A stretch of 64,000 nucleotides of DNA, taken from the NCBI GenBank assembly GCA_015499995.1, contig JADNRV010000053.1, forward strand, positions 124,001-188,000. Reading direction: 5' to 3'. The position numbers and the translations under genes are program-made. The notes below the pieces were generated by a model. That model saw only the letters and a program-made list of their open reading frames with translations. It was not told where the DNA came from and did no database searches. Below, one piece after another: positions 54,193-64,000 of this stretch; positions within the stretch are counted from its first letter, which is position 1; every line of letters starts with the position of its first letter. This DNA comes from Flammula alnicola. Taxonomy: Eukaryota; Basidiomycota; Agaricomycetes; Agaricales; Strophariaceae.

Positions 54193-55401
54193 TTAATGTC
54201 CAAATCCTTCCTCCTGCATCCCTAATAAACAAACACGTACGGAGAGAACCTCGGACAAATTAGCCATTTCTGGGTGAGTGAGAATGAATTTATCCAGAGC
54301 CCTAGTAGCTGCCTTGATCCATTGAGTACTGCGAACGGAGTACTTTGTCACCCAATAAGCGTAGACGCCTTTACTCCCGATCGACGACTGAAATATCTGC
54401 AGCTCGTCATCTGCCATTATGGAAGGCAAATGAACCGCGATGTCATCGGGGAGGCCCGAGGAGCTGATGGCAGATGCAAAATGGTCGATGAATGCCAGAC
54501 GATCCTTATGGAACGCGTCATGCAGAGGGTCGTTGTCAGCAGCTATCATTGCTGGACACATCACCGCATATTGCAGGGGTAATCGACAAGCCCAATCATC
54601 CCAGTCCAAGATCCTACAGATTCTCAGCTACATGACGTCGACCAGAAGAATAAGCATCTCGTACCCATTGATATTGAAATTGTCGTCAACAAGAATATTC
54701 ATTCGGTTGAGGTCAGTGTGCATCAGCGGAAACGGGAGGGCATCCAAGGATAGCAAGTGATACTTTTCTTCGGCCATGGCACGATAGATCAGGCAATCGA
54801 TGGGGTCGAAAGAAGGGAGATCACCGGTGAAGATACGGGTGAGGCGGGAGTCAATTCTCCTCAATACCCATTCCAGCGCCGACTGAGTGCTAGATTGCAT
54901 CAATGTGTGCGCCAGCAAGTGCGCAGAGTACTGTGCCAGCTGAGCCAAGACCTTTCCTCTAGCAACTGGCGGAGGAAAACTTGCATTCCACTCCAACGTC
55001 CTGCCCTCAATCCAATCCAACAGCATATAGGGTGTCCCAACGCCATCACCGTCCTCGCTGTCGGACCATGCATGCACAGTGGCAATGGGTATATCGGGAA
55101 CAGTACTGTGTACATAGCGCATGGTGGTCACCGTGGACTCAACGGCCGAGAGCATCTCGTCGTACGGAATGCGAAGTGCCCAGCGTGTGCCGTCCTCAAA
55201 TGCAATGCAATAGACAATGTTACAACCGCCTGAAAACTCGTCGCCATCGGAGGTGCAAGGTTGGCTCCTGATTGACGAAGCGGTCTTGAAAACCTGATCC
55301 CAATTGATTTTTGCGCGCGTGGCCTGTAGTCGCTCAGTAACTGTCTACCAGGTAGTCAGCGAAAGACAATATAAGATGCGGCTTGGCCACCGTACCGACA
55401 T
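54193..55401 (-). CDS. Aminoglycoside-phosphotransferase-like (APH) kinase-fold protein
   Basis: Exons 55401..55396, 55344..54665 and 54613..54193 give 368 residues. The first exon encodes only Met-Ser; this start is supported by consensus splice sites and by continuity into STVTERLQATRAKINWDQVF. Motifs of the APH/choline-kinase fold are present: CNIVYCIAFEDGTRWALRIP (lobe with the Arg/Lys position), YMLLDWIEG, the catalytic loop LMHTDLNRMNILVDD and, across the last intron, LDWDDWA with the metal-binding Asp. The C-terminal helices (LSVRVCLLGMQEEGFGH) close the protein. In fungi such proteins phosphorylate small molecules or are of unknown function; no substrate can be named. It is divergent from the deacetylase gene, with 265 bp between starts. 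Confidence 0.85.
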
Positions 55402-55666
55402 GTTAAAAACGACTATACAATTTTAATGTGGAGGAAGAAGAAACCACACTTCAAGGGGGTATTAGCTTGAAGTACTTCAACTTGAACAAGTTGCAACAAA
55501 GTTACGAGAACGCGTTTGACCCTGCCCTAATCTTATCGCGTGACTGATCTAACAACCCGCGATCTCCAAATTTGAACCCACTTTCCAAACTCCTCCACAC
55601 AACCCTAGACAAAAGAAACCCTCCATATCCTTATTTTTTTCAGTCTAACCCTCAAATACACTGGAT

Positions 55667-57735
55667 ATGAATACCTCGGATGTCAAGCCTCCCGAAGAAC
55701 CAACAACCAGTGTGGCACGTTTCGAATCCTCGAAGCTCAAGAACTCTGCGATTTTCATCCAGAATGCATGTCTACAACACCGATACATACGCTCAAAGGA
55801 TATGTCGAACATAGTTGAAAGGCCCGAGCGCCTGCGTGCTGTCAGTGTCGGATTATCCGCTGCTATTGCTCGCCTCGAGGAACTGTTCTCTTCCCGAACG
55901 ACGGCTGCTGCGAAAGCCGAATCCGATCCTGATGACCTCGCTGAAGTTATGGACAAGCTCAAGCTGGATTCAGGTTTTCCTACGGCTTCGAGATCGCCTG
56001 TGGCGATTGTGCAAAGCCAGGCGTCTGTCGATATTTTGTCCCATCCTGCAGTCAAATTCGTGCACGGAGATATTGAAGGGGACGTGTACCTCGAAAGCCT
56101 AGCGAAATGGATCAAAGAAAGTCATGACAAAGTCACGAAAGGGGAATCGGAGATCCCAGAGGGATATTCGCAAGGAGACCTGTATCGTAAGTCCAGTTTC
56201 GCCTCTGTCAAATCCGTACTGACGTTGGGATCACCCTATCTATCTAGTCTGTCCTGGCTCTATCAACGCTATTCAAGGAGCAGCGGGTACAGTCTGCGAA
56301 GCTGTAGACAAGGTGGTCTCATCGACGAAGTCTCCGGATACTCAAACACCACTTCATCGAGCATTCGTCGCCATCCGTCCACCTGGACATCACTGTGGAG
56401 AAGATACCCCCTCCGGGTTTTGCTTCCTTAACAATGTTGCTATCGGTGCGGCCCATGGTACGATACTCGAAATTTCACATTTGTAAACCAATCTCATGGC
56501 TTTCAAATAGCTCATCTTCAGCACGGAATAAAACGAATCGTTATCTTTGATATTGATTTGCATCACGGTAACGGTACACAATCCATTGTGTGGCAGATAA
56601 ACGAGGAGACATATCGTCAGACGCTCGAGAGCGAAGGTGGAGGGCCTACCTCGAAGACTGGCCCCCAAATATACTACGGCTCCATCCACGACATTCTGTC
56701 GTACCCATGCGAGGACGGCAAAGTGAATCTCGTTCAAGCCGCATCCGTTTCGCTCCACAAATCACATGGACAATACATCGAAAATATCCATCTACAAACC
56801 TATACCTCCGAACAACACTTCTGGGACGTGCTGTACAAGGAGAAATATAGCAAGCTCTTGGATAAAGCCCGAGCGTTTCTTGACGATACCGGAGGACCCG
56901 GCGATGACGTCCTTGTGTTCGTCAGGTCAGTTCTATTTATCCTCTTCGCTGCTTGTATCACCAACCTGACACGACTTCACACTACAGCTGCGGAATGGAC
57001 GCCTGCGAACACGAATACGAGTCCATGTCAAGGCACAACCGCAAAGTGCCCACATCTTTCTACCACCGCTTCGCGCGCGATGCCTGTGCTCTGAGTGACG
57101 AATACGCCAAGGGTCGACTGGTCAGCGTCCTCGAGGGGGGATACAGCGATCGTGCACTGACCAGCGGTGCGATGGCTCATCTGTCAGGGCTGGTCGACGT
57201 CCCACGTGAGACAAGAGTCAACGAGGAGTGGTGGAGCGTTGAGAATCTTGTCAAGCTCGAAGGGGCGACGAAGAAACGGAGAGGCGGTCGGCTGTCGCTC
57301 CCTGCCCAGGGGTCCGTCGAGTCGTGGCTAGAGCGTACTCTCGCTATTTTCAACCAGCTGGAGGAGACTGTGGCACAGGCTAAGGGATCGATGCCCCGTT
57401 TGCCGGTTCCTCCCAGCGATCGGACACTGCGCGATCGGACAAAAGGAAAGAACGTTACACCAGCTTCTTCGCCGTCTTCCAACAAGATAAAGCCCGTATC
57501 AGCGTCTGCGGCAGCTTCGAAGGCAGCCACGGTCAAGCCTAAAGCTGGCAGTGCCATTGACCGTGGTGTGGTGACAGCTGGGTCTGGCACCGACGGCTAT
57601 GCATCCACCGATAGCAGTCCGCTGTCGAGCCCCAGTTCTACTGAAGACGAAGCACCAGCAGCCAAGAAACTGCCGAGGGTCATCCTCAAACTCGGGAAGC
57701 CACCAGAAGTTTCTTCATCACAAGTTGACCCCTAG
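55667..57735 (+). CDS. HOS3: Histone deacetylase, HOS3 type
   Basis: Four exons (55667..56186, 56248..56457, 56511..56925, 56988..57735) give 630 residues. The class II-type deacetylase domain spans about residues 20-470: NSAIFIQNACLQH, IVERPERLRAV, AIRPPGHHCGEDTPSGFCFL with the catalytic His pair, NNVAIGAAHAH, IFDIDLHHGNGTQ with metal ligands, YYGSIHDILSYPCE and VSCGMDACEHEYESM, where the HOS3 family keeps CGxDACEHE. The C-terminus is a Ser/Ala/Pro-rich basic tail. The enzyme removes acetyl groups from histone or other lysines in a zinc-dependent way. This is the only intact copy; pieces occur at 29.8, 34.0, 41.6, 46.9 and 51.5 kb. It is convergent with the carrier gene 185 bp downstream. 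Confidence 0.93.
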
Positions 57736-57920
57736 ATAAACCTCTGGCTATTCGTTTAGTTGACCTTCAAATCTTGCATATCGAGGATATGATACCCTTG
57801 TCGCAGTCTGTTGATACCTCTGTGCTGTGTACTGCTTTGAACTTTCTAGGTCTATTGCTCGAATGATCTAAATATAACAATAAATAATGTAAGTAGTAGT
57901 AATCGATGTATTAGCAATTT

Positions 57921-59062
57921 TCAGATGCCCATGAGTCCATGTACGGCCCATTCGTATACTCCAAGGAAGACGGCGCCGCCTGCTGATATCCATAACGTCC
58001 GTGGTACAACGCCAGCAAACAGGGCTTTTGGCCCTTCGGTTATGTAGATAGTCCGTAATCTACTGGGCAATGAGGGTAGTTTCTCCTTTGAAGGATCCTG
58101 CAATTTGGGACATGGATGAGGAGGTGAAGTAATTTGAATGTCTTAACGTTAACTGACCCGAGTGTCGAGCATGACGCGGGTTTTCAAAACGTCCAAGGGC
58201 GTGGTTAGAGCGGCCGCCACTCCTCCAGCAATACTCCCACACGCAGCCGCTTCGTGGGCGTACAAAGGTTTTCGGTTGAGTTTGTAGGAAAGTTGGAGCT
58301 TTAGCAGCTCGTAGAGCGGGAACTGCAGTGATGTGAAGGGAATCTATGCTGCTACGTCAGAAAGTTGAAAAGACTTGATGTCAAATTAGATAGGCGCACC
58401 TCACGCATTACAGTGATCCCAAACCCTCTGTAAAATCCCCAAAATCCATCATTGGCCAGGACCAGTCGCGCAGCGGCCCAGGATGACCCACCCAGAGCAC
58501 CGTATGTTGACGTCTGCATGCGCGTCTTAATGACCTCCGTTGGAACGCGAATCAAGCATGCAGCCTAAAATGAAGTAGCGGAGAAGAGAAGAGAGACAAG
58601 TAAATGACATTATCGCAGAAAGAAACATAGGAGGAAAAGTGCCGTACAACTTCCGCCACGGACGCCGATATCATGTGCTTGACTGGCGCGAGTCCTTCTG
58701 AGAGAGGCAGAGTTTTCTTCATCGTTTCGTATGTCGAGAAGAAGGCGGCGGCTACAAAGTACGCGTCAATTGATATTTCTGGCTGTAAGATCCAAGTAGG
58801 AAAAACATACCTCCCGGTGCACTCCCAACAACGACACTTCCAACCCCTTTGTATATGCCAGAGAACCCTCCTGCAACTCTGAAGCCTTGCAAAGACTGAA
58901 GACGCGTCTTTATGGTGTCTATTGGGAAGAAGAGCAGGTCCACCGAAGTCCCTGCTACACCGCCAGCCTAATGGTGAAAATCAACGGGGGTTTGTGGTCA
59001 GATGCAAGTTTTTGTCGTACCAGAAGCGACTGGACGAACGTTGGCCTCTTGTCGGAAGACAT
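57921..59062 (-). CDS. PET8: Mitochondrial S-adenosylmethionine carrier (Pet8/SLC25A26 type)
   Basis: Six exons (59062..59021, 58967..58811, 58751..58648, 58564..58400, 58343..58158, 58097..57921) give 276 residues, normal for the family. The three carrier repeats each have a signature: [40 protein letters not shown] and [20 protein letters not shown], with [32 protein letters not shown] and [20 protein letters not shown] after them. The protein exchanges SAM for S-adenosylhomocysteine across the inner mitochondrial membrane. It is head-to-head with the F-box gene at 59336 (273 bp between starts), an arrangement repeated in all blocks, but this copy lacks the TATATAAAT box found in the others. 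Confidence 0.93.
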
Positions 59063-59335
59063 TATGAGCCTTGAAGGGCTCGAGACCGAGCAGAGAGACA
59101 GAAATGGATCACAACTTGAAGTTTGGGAGAGAAAGCCTGAGGCGCATGGCACCCGGACCCGAAAACCAGAGTAAGCTTACGTACGTTAGTACCACGAACT
59201 CTTTTACTCGCACTCCCTTCTCATCGCAATCTCAAATTTCTGGGTGAGTGATTTTGGTTTGTTAATCCGTGAACATGTCTAAGATCCCGCTTTTCAAGGT
59301 ACTATATACGCCCGCTTTGGTGCCATACCATCGAC

Positions 59336-62300
59336 ATGGCGGCTGTATCAATATTGGTGGACAATCCTGACCTTACTCGGCTCTTGGAGAATAACGAACC
59401 ACCTTCAGAGGCAACGATTCATAAGGTCAAAAACTTATTGGAGAAGCCAATGCAGGAATTGTCGGGTATTCAGGCGGACATTCGACGCCTTGAAAATATG
59501 CTCGTGGATCTCAAAGAGAAGGAGCAAAAGACGAAACAGATCCTCGCCGTATATAACAGGATATTATCTCCTGCGCGCCGCGTCCCGCCTGAGATTTGGA
59601 GCAATATCTTTTACCATTGTCTTCCGACTCAACGCAACCCTATCATGAGCACCTCAGATGCTCCCCTGCTCCTTTCTCGCGTATGCAGTACATGGCGATC
59701 GGCTGCCCTGTCTTCACCTCGTCTCTGGGCAAGACTACACATTCCATATGCATGCGACTCTCTTGACTCTAGTGGGTGGATTCCAGAGAAGGATTTGGAG
59801 GAACGGCGTCAGAATATCGGTCGGGCGATGGCGCTACGAGCTGAAGCTGTGAAGCAGTGGCTATCCCGCTCTGGCACTTGTCCTTTATCATTGTCGATTT
59901 CAAACACCAGCTCTACCCGAACGCTATTGGGATCCAATTCGCAATGGGAGGAGCGGATAACCCTTGACATATTCAACGCCATTCTTCCTTTTGTGCGGCG
60001 GTGGAGTGATCTCGAGTTCACCATACCTTATGACATCTACCGACAGCTCGACGCAATGCTTTCAGTCGACATGATTCCTATGCTCAGATTCTTGAGAGCG
60101 AGTGTTTATGAGCGAGACCCACGTGGATATCCCGCGAATACTTTCGTCTTGGTGAGGGCCCCAACTTGCGAAAGATATCGTTCAATGCGGCACAGTTTAG
60201 CCTTATATTCACGGAAGATAACCTTCCCCTCACCTACCTTTGCCTCCTCCATTCGCCGATCACCCACAAATGCGCTTTCATGCTCCTCGACAAATGCCCT
60301 AACCTTGAACATTGCAAATTGGTTATCGCCGATACCAGGGACGAGGTATTTGATCCACCAAGTGTGGTATCTCTTCCCCATCTACAATCGTTGTGCATTC
60401 AGGACTTGGGCAGCACCGATGTCAGCAAAGCCTTCCTCCGATCCATCAATTCGCCGAATATCAAGTGGATTGACTATCAAAGGTCTTTCTACTATCAAGA
60501 TGAGGAAGATGAGGACACGGACATCATTTCATCGCCCGTGCTCTCCTTGCTTGAGAGCTCGAAGTTAATTACCAAGCTGACTTTCGACCCGCGCGGGATA
60601 TCCGCCCGCGACATACGTGAATGCTTTCGGCTCGCACCGCTCATTAGGCATTTGGTACTTGGCCAGGAGCCTATGGTTCACCAAATGCACCATAACTAAA
60701 AATAGCCCCCCCGCTCATACTCGGTCCCCCCCTACAGACCGTAACTTAGTCTTACTGCTCAGCAGCCCTAAGAATAAATAACTACCTCTTCTTAGTATAT
60801 TCCTATCAGAATAGTTGATCGAACATAGAGCAAAGCTGTTAGTAACACAAAATTAAGTCTCTGCATCAGGAAAAAACGTCCGGGCCGTAGTTACCTGCCA
60901 AGCTTTGTCGCAGATCATTGGCTCTGGCAGCCTACGTTTCACGCGGCATGTGCTTATATTGATCTCTGTTGGCCTTATTTACTCCGGGAGCTCTCGGCGG
61001 CCGCATAGTTGTGCCTTGTTGCACTGGTATGCAGCTATGTTGTTCGAAAATAGTCTCCATAGCTCAAGTCTGGACGTAAAGAGACTATCATCGCTACAAA
61101 GGCTACAGACTTTGTACATGCCCATTTGTCTCCGATGTCAGTCCAAAAGATTACAGGCACATTAGGTAGTTTGGATGTAAGTCGCACACATCAAAAAAGA
61201 CCCTATGTAGTTGATCTCAGGTTGAGCTTTGTGGGCTAGATGTCGTGGAGATATCAGGTTGTCCTCAGGTTTTCCTCTCGGGCCTGATATCTACTGTCCG
61301 GTTGAAGTTGCCCGTGGGCCGTAACGTTCAATTTTGACCAGTTGTCGGAGTTGTTTGAACCTCCCCTAAACTTCACGTGTGAGGTTGAAAACGTTCCCAT
61401 CACTTTCAAGTCATCAACGCACCTCTTCTTTTCCTTCCTTCCATCATCTCAATCCTCCCGGTCATTCCTCACTGCTGTCTTCCGCCCTCCTCTGCTGCCT
61501 GCATGGTAAGTCATTCCTGCATCGCTTTCCTCTGGTCCTAGTCTTTTTGAAGGCTAATGGTAAGGTTGTTCATTTTTTATGGTCGCAATGTCTCATGTTC
61601 ATTCAAATGCAGGGCACCTCCTTTGTGGACTCGGATGGCGGAGGATTGAGTACTGGGTGATGAGATGGATTTGCGACGTCGGCAGCGGGGGGTCCGGGGA
61701 AGGGTTTTCAGCCTCGAACCGTCGGTAAGTCGTGTACCTTTCCCATTTCATTTGATCGATTGCTGTATTGACGAATGGATTATCAGGACCAGGACCGACA
61801 TTGCGTTCAGTGGAGCTGCATACCGTGACGTGTATGTTCTTTGAAGCCGTGCATTTGATGCCGCTATCAAGGAATATGACGAAGACATCTGGACTGAGTG
61901 ATAGCGAGACGGGGTTCCTTTATCGATTAGATGGTTCTTTATACATAGCTAGTATAATTTTCCCCTGAATGTTATTTTCTGTGCTCTCTTTCTGATTCCT
62001 GTGTGGTCCTGTGATCTTGTGTGGTGCTGCTAACGGAATGTGTCCTATTGCCCTTCAAGGTCCTATCTAGAATACAGATCAATATATAGTCTACGTTGTC
62101 TATGGTACTATGGACCTCTGTAAGCTACATTGTAGTTGTGCAACGCTACTCAGAAGAACATAGACAAATATAGTAGTCCAGGTGAGCTACATAGCACTAT
62201 ATTTTAGGGGGATGTCAACCGCGCTACCGTAGCTACATACACAACATTGTACAACATATACTTCAGGTTTTTTCCTGATGTGAGTCATTGCAACAGGTGA

Positions 62301-63851
62301 GTTAGGAAGGATCTTCATTTGCAGCATAATGTGGTACTTATAGCATGGCAGTGCATCAATGTTAACCAATCAGTGGCACATCCTTGCAGTCCATCAAGTC
62401 ATACCAATGAGCAATGCTAGGTAATGCTCGCCAAAACACCGAAGAGTATGGAAAGCTGGACTATCAAGGGACTATCAAGGGTCCAAAGGCATTGTCAAAT
62501 ACATCATGGTGAGTGATGCTGCAGTTTGTTGATCCACCCGAGTTGTATTTATCTTGTCAGAACCTCAGAAACCTACTTATGAGCCGTTGTAGAGAGCGAC
62601 ATAGGTGGCGAGCCATATGACGTAGTGTGCAACGCATTTGCCACAAAGTCACGTGTGGCAAAGCAGTTGCATCAAATTCCCACCACCTTGCCGCGCACAT
62701 GAGCTCATCTTTCCTACCCCATTCTTATTGTAGCGCTTCATCCAAGTACTGGTATTAAACAAAAATTGGTAGATAGGTTCTCTAGTACAGCTTAAACGAT
62801 GACATGCTGGAAAATAATCCATCCTGTGATTTTAAGCTGAGGTATTAACCGTGCGCTTGCGAACAACTTCAAAACAGGCTTAGTCTGCATTGCAGACTCA
62901 AGAGAAGTGACCGTCTCACAAGAGTTATTATGCTCTTCTATGGTAATAAGAGATTTTATAGAAGCTCTAAAGATCATATCACATAATGAAAATCTCTCAA
63001 AGTAAATTATGACCAGCTCTCTTTATTGTAGTCTGCTCAGTGACTGGGCGGAACAAGCTGCATACGGCATTGAGAAGTGAAAGTCTCGCACTAAATATAC
63101 CCACAGAATATGCATTAGTTGATTTCTATGGAATATAAAAGATGACAATTAAATTGTACTGATACTAGAGTAAGCTCAAATGAATGTATATCTCCAATAA
63201 CTCAAAAATTAGCCAATTTCTCTCTTGAGAGGCCCCTCAACGATCTCAATATTTACACGGAAGATATATATTTATGCTCTGTACTAATACAAGTGCTGCT
63301 GAGCCATTAAAATGAAGTTACGGTCTGTGGGGGGGGACCGAGTATGAGCGGGGGGGCTATTTTTAGTTATGGTGCATTCGGTGAACCATAAGGAGCCTGC
63401 TGGACTTTCGCGAACTATCTCCGTACAGTGGCCAGGTCGATTTAGAATGGGATTTTTGGGGGACCACTTCGACCTCAACCTGCTGGCAGTCAAGGCGACC
63501 CCAGAAAGGACCGTACTCGCGAGTTTGGAAGTATTTGAGGCGACGTTAGTGGCGAATTTCAGTGACGACGACTTGTTGAAATTCATCATCGGCAGATTGG
63601 ACCCTGAGGCTTCACGGAGTGGAATCGCTGCTCTGCAATGTGTCAGGATGACGTTCCATAGACGGAGGCAGAGAGATATTACTGCAGATGTTGAACATCA
63701 TGCAAAAGCAGCGGGTATAGATTTCAAGTTGGAGCTCATATATCAACCCGACCCGCATGAAAACCCACTTTCAACATCGTCTGGAATAAAAGTGGATGGG
63801 CGCTCGTGGGATCTTCCTGATATTGACGAAGCCTCTGTTCTAGCTTTATGA
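59336..63851 (+). pseudogene. F-box protein pseudogene (copy F), split by a 2.7-kb transposon
   Basis: The first part, 59336..60671, starts MAAVSILVDNPDLTRLLENN with coiled coil and F-box (LSPARRVPPEIWSNIFYHCL, LSRVCSTWRSAALSSPRLWA). A one-base deletion in a CCCCAA(A)C stretch near 60155 shifts the frame between FVLVRAP and LRKISFNA-type sequence. The coding sequence then stops inside LVLGQEP, where a transposable element begins. After the element it resumes at 63391 with GLSRTISVQWPG and FDLNLLAVKATPERTVLASL and ends SWDLPDIDEASVLAL, the tail otherwise seen in the gene at 13298. Removing the element restores LVLGQEPAGLSRT, so the insertion is exact. Both lesions inactivate the gene. Confidence 0.92.
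60672..63390. mobile_element. Non-autonomous DNA transposon, 2719 bp, 76-bp terminal inverted repeats
   Basis: The left end 60672..60747 and right end 63315..63390 are reverse complements over 76 bp with two differences (start TATGGTTCACC, then AATGCACCATAAC). The 7-bp direct repeat AGGAGCC flanks it (60665..60671 and 63391..63397); with the ambiguous T at the edge the duplication could be counted as 7 or 8. Homology to the F-box family resumes exactly at the right edge. Nothing inside has transposase motifs: the open frames are under 100 residues. Segments such as 61480..61800 contain plausible splice sites (GTAAGT ... CAG) and may be captured host DNA. The superfamily is uncertain. Confidence 0.88.
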
Positions 63852-64000
63852 TTTTATATGGTATTGTATTCTAGGCTGTCAACCGCGAAGTTTTCTCTAG
63901 CCGTTCTCAACTTTCGCAGACATGGTTATAGGAAATTCATTTCGAGGGCGCTTCGAATGCACCAGGGATCTCAGCGACATTTCTGAGGCAATATCAGCCC
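63852..64000. other. 3' flank of F-box copy F to the window end
   Basis: Only 149 bp after the stop of the split F-box gene; no feature was recognised. Confidence 0.4.

Noticed and set aside
61379..61968. Possible small gene with introns inside the 2.7-kb transposon
   Set aside because: Frames are short and no domain is recognisable; captured host sequence is possible but a gene is not supported.
1..64000. CRISPR arrays, operons, ribosome binding sites and phage genes
   Set aside because: The window is eukaryotic nuclear DNA; no regularly spaced short repeats or bacterial signals were seen.

Overview
This window is nuclear DNA of a mushroom-forming basidiomycete (Agaricomycetes). The reasons are very short introns (about 45-70 bp, GT-AG with two apparent GC-AG cases), lineage-typical families (BTB proteins with a C-terminal helical half, coiled-coil F-box proteins, a kelch-MYND protein, a TKL-like kinase, a peptidyl-Lys metalloendopeptidase, a Crypton/DIRS-type tyrosine recombinase), HOS3-type histone deacetylase signatures, and a tRNA-Gln split by an intron in the anticodon loop. 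All calls come from reading the sequence and hand-splicing; no database search was run.

Left part (1-13 kb): a 5'-truncated tyrosine recombinase, a perfect 190-bp inverted repeat, a nine-exon aldo/keto reductase with a C-terminal membrane anchor, two paralogous BTB genes separated by a conserved two-exon gene and the tRNA-Gln, then a 13-exon gene that joins a Cdc24-like module (CH-like, DH, PH) to a C-terminal protein kinase. Middle-left (13-28.5 kb): an intact F-box gene, a 280-bp MITE, a secreted M35 peptidyl-Lys metalloendopeptidase with a decayed second copy 5 kb downstream, a small secreted Cys-containing protein, two F-box pseudogenes and a kelch-MYND gene.

Right part (28.5-63.9 kb): a segmental-duplication array. 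The intact source arrangement at 55.7-60.7 kb is HOS3 histone deacetylase (+), mitochondrial SAM carrier (-), F-box gene (+). Copies of this arrangement, plus an AMP-binding (4-coumarate-CoA-ligase-like) gene, recur on the minus strand between 28.5 and 42 kb and on the plus strand between 43.4 and 53.7 kb. Thus the blocks mirror each other around about 42-43 kb. In the copies the deacetylase and carrier are reduced to fragments that share one identical fusion junction, the ligases are all broken, and the F-box genes are the part that stays open: four intact F-box genes (13.3, 31.3, 38.2, 51.9 kb) and four broken ones. Non-autonomous DNA transposons have landed in the array: a 743-bp hAT-like element with 8-bp target duplication upstream of one F-box gene, and a 2.7-kb element with 76-bp terminal repeats that splits the last F-box gene.

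No single pathway links the genes. The main story is F-box (probable SCF substrate-adaptor) gene expansion by block duplication with passenger-gene decay. The most unusual single gene is the Cdc24-like/kinase fusion.
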